A stretch of 64,000 nucleotides of DNA from Kitasatospora terrestris (GTDB lineage: Bacteria; Actinomycetota; Actinomycetes; Streptomycetales; Streptomycetaceae). The number at the start of each line of letters is the position of its first letter. The first letter of the stretch is position 1. Below, piece after piece: positions 60,272 to 64,000 of this stretch. The stretch spans positions 8,494,001 through 8,558,000 of the forward strand of contig NZ_BAABIS010000001.1 in assembly GCF_039542905.1 (NCBI RefSeq), read 5' to 3'. The position numbers were made by a program, and so were the translations under genes. The notes beneath the pieces are model-generated. The model had not been told where the DNA came from, did not search any database, and worked only from the letters and a program-made list of their open reading frames with translations.

Positions 60272-61174
60272 ATGGCTCCCACCTCCGATCTGATCGCCCG
60301 CGCCGCACGCAACGCCATTCGGGGGCTGATGAGCGGCCTCGCGCAGGCCGCCATCTGCGAGTACTGGGAGAACGAGCACTTCGCGCCGAATCCGGACTTC
60401 ACCGCCGAAGGTGAAGGAGGCGTCCGCAAGCAAACCTTCGACTCCTACGCCTCGGCCGTCGATTGGACCGACGAAGACCAAGCCCGGCGTGCCCTACGCG
60501 TCTTCGAGAGTCTCCTGCGCAGGGTGGACCGCGACGTCAGACGGTTCAACGACACCGGACTGGACTCCGACACCCTTGCTGACCTGCGGGAGGCTTTCGC
60601 CCGCACCGGTTGTCTGCTCGACGATGACCTGCGTATTCACCCCCCACGCGTCGCCGGCCTCACCGTTCGGGCAGAGGCGCTGTCAGGCGCCTCCGGAATC
60701 AAGGCCGAGCTCGACCGTCTGCGCCGCTTCGGCGCCGACTACCCCGACGACGCCATTGGCGCAGCGAAGCAACTGATCGAGGCCACCGCCAAGTTCGTCC
60801 TGCTGCAGCGAGGCCTTCCCGTCGACGATCGCCATGACGTTCCGGCGCTCGTCAAGCAGGCCCAGCAGTCGCTGCTCCTCCACCCCGGGGCGCTCCCCGG
60901 CCCTCGGTCCGGTGACAGTCCCGACAATGCGGAATCCATCAGGCGAGTCCTTGGCGCTCTTACCTCGGCGGCGGTGGGGGTGGCTGAACTTCGCAACCGC
61001 TTCGGCACCGGCCATGGCCGACTGGTGGCTCCGACGGGCCTGGGGCCGCGCCATGCACGCCTCGCCGTCGGTACCGCGGCTACCTGGTGCGAGCTGATGC
61101 TCGACACCCTCGCTGACCCTGACGCGCCCTGGCGGAAACTGCCGGTGCAATCTGCTGACGGCACGACCACCTGA
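60272..61174 (+). CDS. Abi_C-type abortive infection protein
   Basis: 300 residues from ATG 60272. The N-terminal 150 residues (SDLIARAARNAIRGLMSGLA, QAAICEYWENEHFAPNPDFT) are helical and unassigned. From about residue 165 the Abi_C signature appears: DDAIGAAKQLIEATAKFVLL, DVPALVKQAQQSLLLHP, then VLGALTSAAVGVAELRNRFG, TGHGR and ARLAVGTAATWCELMLDTLA. The RNxxGTGHG motif is typical of this HEPN-like family, associated with phage-induced death. It lies after the EACC1-caspase genes on the same strand, supporting a defence setting, though separated by 720 bases with an IS remnant. Confidence 0.8.
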   Translation: MAPTSDLIARAARNAIRGLMSGLAQAAICEYWENEHFAPNPDFTAEGEGGVRKQTFDSYASAVDWTDEDQARRALRVFESLLRRVDRDVRRFNDTGLDSDTLADLREAFARTGCLLDDDLRIHPPRVAGLTVRAEALSGASGIKAELDRLRRFGADYPDDAIGAAKQLIEATAKFVLLQRGLPVDDRHDVPALVKQAQQSLLLHPGALPGPRSGDSPDNAESIRRVLGALTSAAVGVAELRNRFGTGHGRLVAPTGLGPRHARLAVGTAATWCELMLDTLADPDAPWRKLPVQSADGTTT

Positions 61175-61793
61175 ACCCGGCTGGCTGAGGTTCACCAAGG
61201 ACGCTGCGGCGTTCTGCGCGAAGGTCAGTATCGGCGCCGTCGACCAGAAGGCGCTCGCTCTGTGGGCGGAGGTACCGGCAAGGCGCCCTGGAACTGACGT
61301 AGCCCGGCCGCCAGTCGCTGTCTCGTGCGTACGCGGGCGCAGCCACCCGGCACTGGCCTGGGGCCGTCCGGGAGAAGCGCAGCGACCGGGTTCTGGATAT
61401 AAGGCAGCACCCACGCTGCCAGGGTGGCAGCACCGGTGCTGCCACCCTCTTGCTTCGTCGGGGGCGATCGAACGGGCCGCGGGCCCGGGTCGGGGGACTC
61501 GGCGGAGGCCGGCCGGGATCGCGCGTCGCGCGCGTAGCCACCTGTAGGGGGCCTTCGGCGCCCGAGAGGGGCTCTCATAGGGATGTCCGGCTGGTGGGGA
61601 GGCCCCCTTCGTCAACGGCGGGGCCTGTGACGGAGCACCGTACTTTGCGAGTGATCGTTTAGAACCTGCTGGTCAGCACCATGGCGGTGCAGGGCAGTTT
61701 GCGAAGGAGGAGCGCGATGCCTTGCGAAGCGGTGCCGTCCGGTTGTTCGCCCGCCGTTGCTCCGCGCGGCCGACTGCGCTGCGGCTTGGCTGC
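61175..61793. other. Gap holding a terminator palindrome
   Basis: About 620 bases between convergent genes. Only the palindrome at 61421-61448 stands out. A short plus frame (WLRFTKDAAAFCAKV) right after the Abi_C gene is of doubtful meaning. Confidence 0.4.
61421..61448. terminator. 28-bp palindrome
   Basis: AGGGTGGCAGCACCGGTGCT then GCCACCCT is a perfect self-complement, followed by CTTGCTT. It probably ends transcription from both convergent genes. Confidence 0.75.
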
Positions 61794-62654
61794 CTATTCG
61801 GGATCGTCGGTCTCTGCGGGGATGGTCCAGCGCAGCACGGTGGTGGTGCCGGCCCGTTCCAGGGTGACGGCGTAGACCTGGTCCCAGGCACGTTCACCGC
61901 GGTGGCGCATGGAGTGATCACCCGGCTCCCAGCCCAACTGCAGGACCTGGGACCCGTCGAGCTCGATCTGCCCGGCCAGCAGGGGGTGAATCTCGCCGTC
62001 CCGCTGGAGCAGGTGGAAGTGGGTGCGCGCATCCATGGAGACCACCAGGCCGGAGCGGGGCGCCCAGCTGCGGATCCGGTCGGCGAGCTCGTGGGCCTCG
62101 CGCAGCGGGAGTTCGAGCCTCCCGTAGGGCCCCTGGCCGCCGTATTGGGGGGTCCGTTTGCCGCCGAAACGGGCGTGGGCGTCGTCCTCGTACTTCCCCC
62201 AGTAGGTGACATCGGCGAGCCCGTCGATCGACTCGCCGGACAGCCCGACGAACGAGTCGAGGGCGCGGGCATCCCCGAGGACCATGCCGCACCGGTCGAC
62301 CGGCAGGTCACCGAGACGGACCGGCTCTCCGCCAAGATCGCCCGGCCAGGGCAGGCCGAGGTCGACTTCCAGGAGAGCGATGACCTGCCCGTCGTACGAG
62401 TCCCACGTCTGCGCGCGGACCTTCAACGGCCGACCGGCCGCGGCCGGCACCGCGACCGCCTCGCAGAACCACTCCTGGCTCGGGCCGTCCTCAGGCTCGT
62501 GGAGGTGGCCGCCGCCCTGCTCCGCCGCAGCCGTTGCCCGCACGGACAGCGGGTCGCCATGCTCGGGCCACTGGTCGATCCAGCCGGCCATCCCCAGGAC
62601 CAGCACGCCGGACGGTGTTGTGACAACTGCGAGGTCGACAAAGGGCTCGCTCAT
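61794..62654 (-). CDS. Hypothetical protein
   Basis: 286 residues from ATG 62654 (MSEPFVDLAVVTTPSGVLVL). Other segments: QTWDSYDGQVIALLEVDLGL, LDSFVGLSGESIDGLADVTY, LPLREAHELADRIRSWAP, GLVVSMDARTHFHLLQRDGE, HSMRHRGERAWDQVYAVTLE. No signal peptide or membrane helix; the alternation suggests an alpha/beta cytoplasmic protein. No family recognised and no partner gene nearby. The open frame extends to 62777, but that part is poorly coding. Confidence 0.6.
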   Translation of the reverse strand: MSEPFVDLAVVTTPSGVLVLGMAGWIDQWPEHGDPLSVRATAAAEQGGGHLHEPEDGPSQEWFCEAVAVPAAAGRPLKVRAQTWDSYDGQVIALLEVDLGLPWPGDLGGEPVRLGDLPVDRCGMVLGDARALDSFVGLSGESIDGLADVTYWGKYEDDAHARFGGKRTPQYGGQGPYGRLELPLREAHELADRIRSWAPRSGLVVSMDARTHFHLLQRDGEIHPLLAGQIELDGSQVLQLGWEPGDHSMRHRGERAWDQVYAVTLERAGTTTVLRWTIPAETDDPE

Positions 62655-62837
62655 CCGTTGATTCAACCAGGAGCGGATCGGCCGACCCCTCCGGCCTTGG
62701 CGATGCGGAACCGAAGTCGCACACCAAGCTGCTCCGCTGGCAAACTGCGGTGCTCCGTCACAGCTCACCCCACGCAATCCAGTGAATCAACGCCATCTCT
62801 ATGGAATTTGACCATGCAATATGGATAGGGTGTCGGC

Positions 62838-64000
62838 ATGGCACTCAGTACGTTGGAAACGTTGCGGCTCACGGTGGCCGCGCTGCGGCAGCGGACCGGG
62901 GAGAGTCAGGCTCAGTTGGCCGCGGGTGTCGGTCTGACGCAGGACAAGGTGTCCCGTCGTCAGTCGGGGGCGCAGGCTTGGACCCTGGATGAGGTCGACG
63001 CCCTGGCCGCGCACTGGGGGATGGCGCCGCTGGACCTGCTCGCCGGCCCCACCCACGCCGTCCTGTCCCTGACCTGGCCCCCGCACGCCGCAGCACCGCA
63101 GGCCGTCCCGGCCAGCTTCACCACCACCCCGACCGAGCCCGTCCCGCCCGCCGTCCCGGCTGCCGCACCGGTGCAGCCCCCCGCCCCGGCCCCCGTTGCC
63201 GAGCAGCTCTCGGTGCCTGCGGACTACGACCGCGGCCCGGATGGCGAGATCCTGGACCACGAGGCGGCGCCGTGCGAGCGCTGCGCCAAGCCGGTCCGCC
63301 ACCGTGTCGCCGGCCGCCCGATCCACCTCGGCGGCTGGTGCACCCCCGCCACTCCCGCTGCCGCCCCTGCCTCCGTTGCCCAGCTTGTCCAGGCCGCCCC
63401 CGCCGAGGCGCCGGCCGCGCTCGTCCAGGCCGCCACCGAGCACGCCCCGACCACCCCCGCCCCGACCACCCCCGCCCCGGCCGAACAGCCCCCCACGGCC
63501 ACCCCGGCGCAGGCGCCCGCGCCCACCCGGCCCGCTGCGCCCAGGCCCGCGGCCCGCCCGGCTCCCGCGGCTGCGCCCCGTCCGGCGCCTGCCGCTGCCG
63601 GGTTGTCTCGTTCGGAGTACGCGGGTACGGGTCGGGATCTCGGCTACTACCTCGACATGATCACCTCGGCGGTGGATCAGGCCTTGGAGGAGCACGGCGG
63701 TGACACGGAGGCGGCTTCGGCGGCGTTGGAGAAGAAGGCGATTCCGAACGGGATGGCGTTGTTCGAGGCGACCCGGGTCGGTGCCGCGTACGAGCACACG
63801 GTGTATCCGGACCGCCTGGAATTCCTCAGCAAGAAATCCCGCAGCGGCGCGGACGACGTGTGGGAGGGCCGCCACAAGTGGGAGAACGTCCCGCTGATGG
63901 AGGCGGTGCGCCGCGGCGAGGGCGGGGTGGTCGTGGATGTCCTGGACACCAACGCCGCCTACTGCAGCGCGCTCAAGTGCCACCTGCCGATCGGCAGCCT
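62838..64000 (+). CDS. Plasmid-type HTH protein with Tap-like core, cut by window end
   Basis: 387 codons to the edge. Residues 1-75 are an XRE/Cro helix-turn-helix: LRLTVAALRQRTGESQAQLA, VGLTQDKVSRRQSGAQAWTL. A Pro/Ala linker contains CERCAKPVRHRVAGRPIHLG GWC, a zinc-binding block. After about residue 260 a conserved core begins: GYYLDMITSAVDQALEEHGG, HTVYPDRLEFLSKKSRSGAD, WENVPLMEAVRRGEGGVVVD and VLDTNAAYCSALKCHLPIGS. The DxNxAYxxAL pattern resembles telomere-associated Tap and other linear-plasmid proteins with a polymerase-like or RNase H-like core. The C terminus is missing, so this is tentative. Confidence 0.6.
   Translation, partial: MALSTLETLRLTVAALRQRTGESQAQLAAGVGLTQDKVSRRQSGAQAWTLDEVDALAAHWGMAPLDLLAGPTHAVLSLTWPPHAAAPQAVPASFTTTPTEPVPPAVPAAAPVQPPAPAPVAEQLSVPADYDRGPDGEILDHEAAPCERCAKPVRHRVAGRPIHLGGWCTPATPAAAPASVAQLVQAAPAEAPAALVQAATEHAPTTPAPTTPAPAEQPPTATPAQAPAPTRPAAPRPAARPAPAAAPRPAPAAAGLSRSEYAGTGRDLGYYLDMITSAVDQALEEHGGDTEAASAALEKKAIPNGMALFEATRVGAAYEHTVYPDRLEFLSKKSRSGADDVWEGRHKWENVPLMEAVRRGEGGVVVDVLDTNAAYCSALKCHLPIGS

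Overview
The window is about 70% G+C actinobacterial DNA, with GTG/TTG starts, secreted proteins with Streptomyces-type signal peptides, an HU protein with a lysine/alanine-rich tail, an Rpf-like hydrolase and very large Rhs proteins. This suggests Streptomyces, Kitasatospora or a close relative. The density of insertion sequences, gene fragments and toxin or defence loci points to an accessory region such as a linear-chromosome arm or a large plasmid. The organism is inferred from sequence character only.

Layout. 1-946 is a cut-off IS110-type transposase. 1.1-7.8 kb is fairly ordinary: PRC-barrel protein, GltB-like FMN oxidoreductase, hupS and an HSL-type esterase. 7.8-11 kb is a graveyard of truncated genes: an IS5 tail fused to a secreted nuclease, an Excalibur fragment, and an Asp23-like gene and a secreted-protein gene that both lack their 5' ends. 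11-15 kb holds small genes, an intact IS5-family element with CTAG target repeats, a GntR-like regulator, a methyltransferase broken by an amber codon and a GNAT enzyme. 15.4-18.5 kb is a leftward operon of a secreted Tyr-rich peptide, an ABC ATPase and two membrane proteins.

19.2-25.0 kb is a mobile-element pile-up. An IS1380 element sits in an IS5-family element, which sits in another IS5-family element. That abuts a decayed group II intron which itself carries an IS3 element. The intron lies in an Rhs gene whose 3' part (25.0-26.9 kb) keeps its C-terminal toxin domain and a translationally coupled probable immunity gene. 28-38 kb has an acyltransferase, an ISAs1 element between gene fragments, a LuxR-type regulator divergent from a 46-residue secreted peptide gene, and two secreted peptidoglycan hydrolases that share an apparently identical 670-bp C-terminal module. 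At 38.2-40.1 kb three IS5-type elements are stacked on one ATT target.

43.1-55.2 kb is a divergent pair of giant secreted proteins: a LamG/DNRLRE protein and a 2,513-residue Rhs protein with an embedded ricin-type lectin, a Hint domain and a lower-G+C C-terminal toxin, followed by a small zinc-ribbon gene that may be its immunity gene. 55.3-57.2 kb is more IS debris, including a second copy of an IS found at 39 kb. 57.5-61.2 kb looks like a defence locus: an EACC1-like protein, a caspase-like protease split from its membrane domain by a frameshift, and an Abi_C-type protein. The window ends inside a plasmid-type HTH protein.

Common themes are inter-bacterial conflict (two Rhs toxins with immunity candidates, a secreted peptide with an ABC exporter, cell-wall hydrolases, caspase and Abi proteins) and repeated insertion of related IS elements that cut up older genes. 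No tRNA, rRNA or CRISPR array was recognised.
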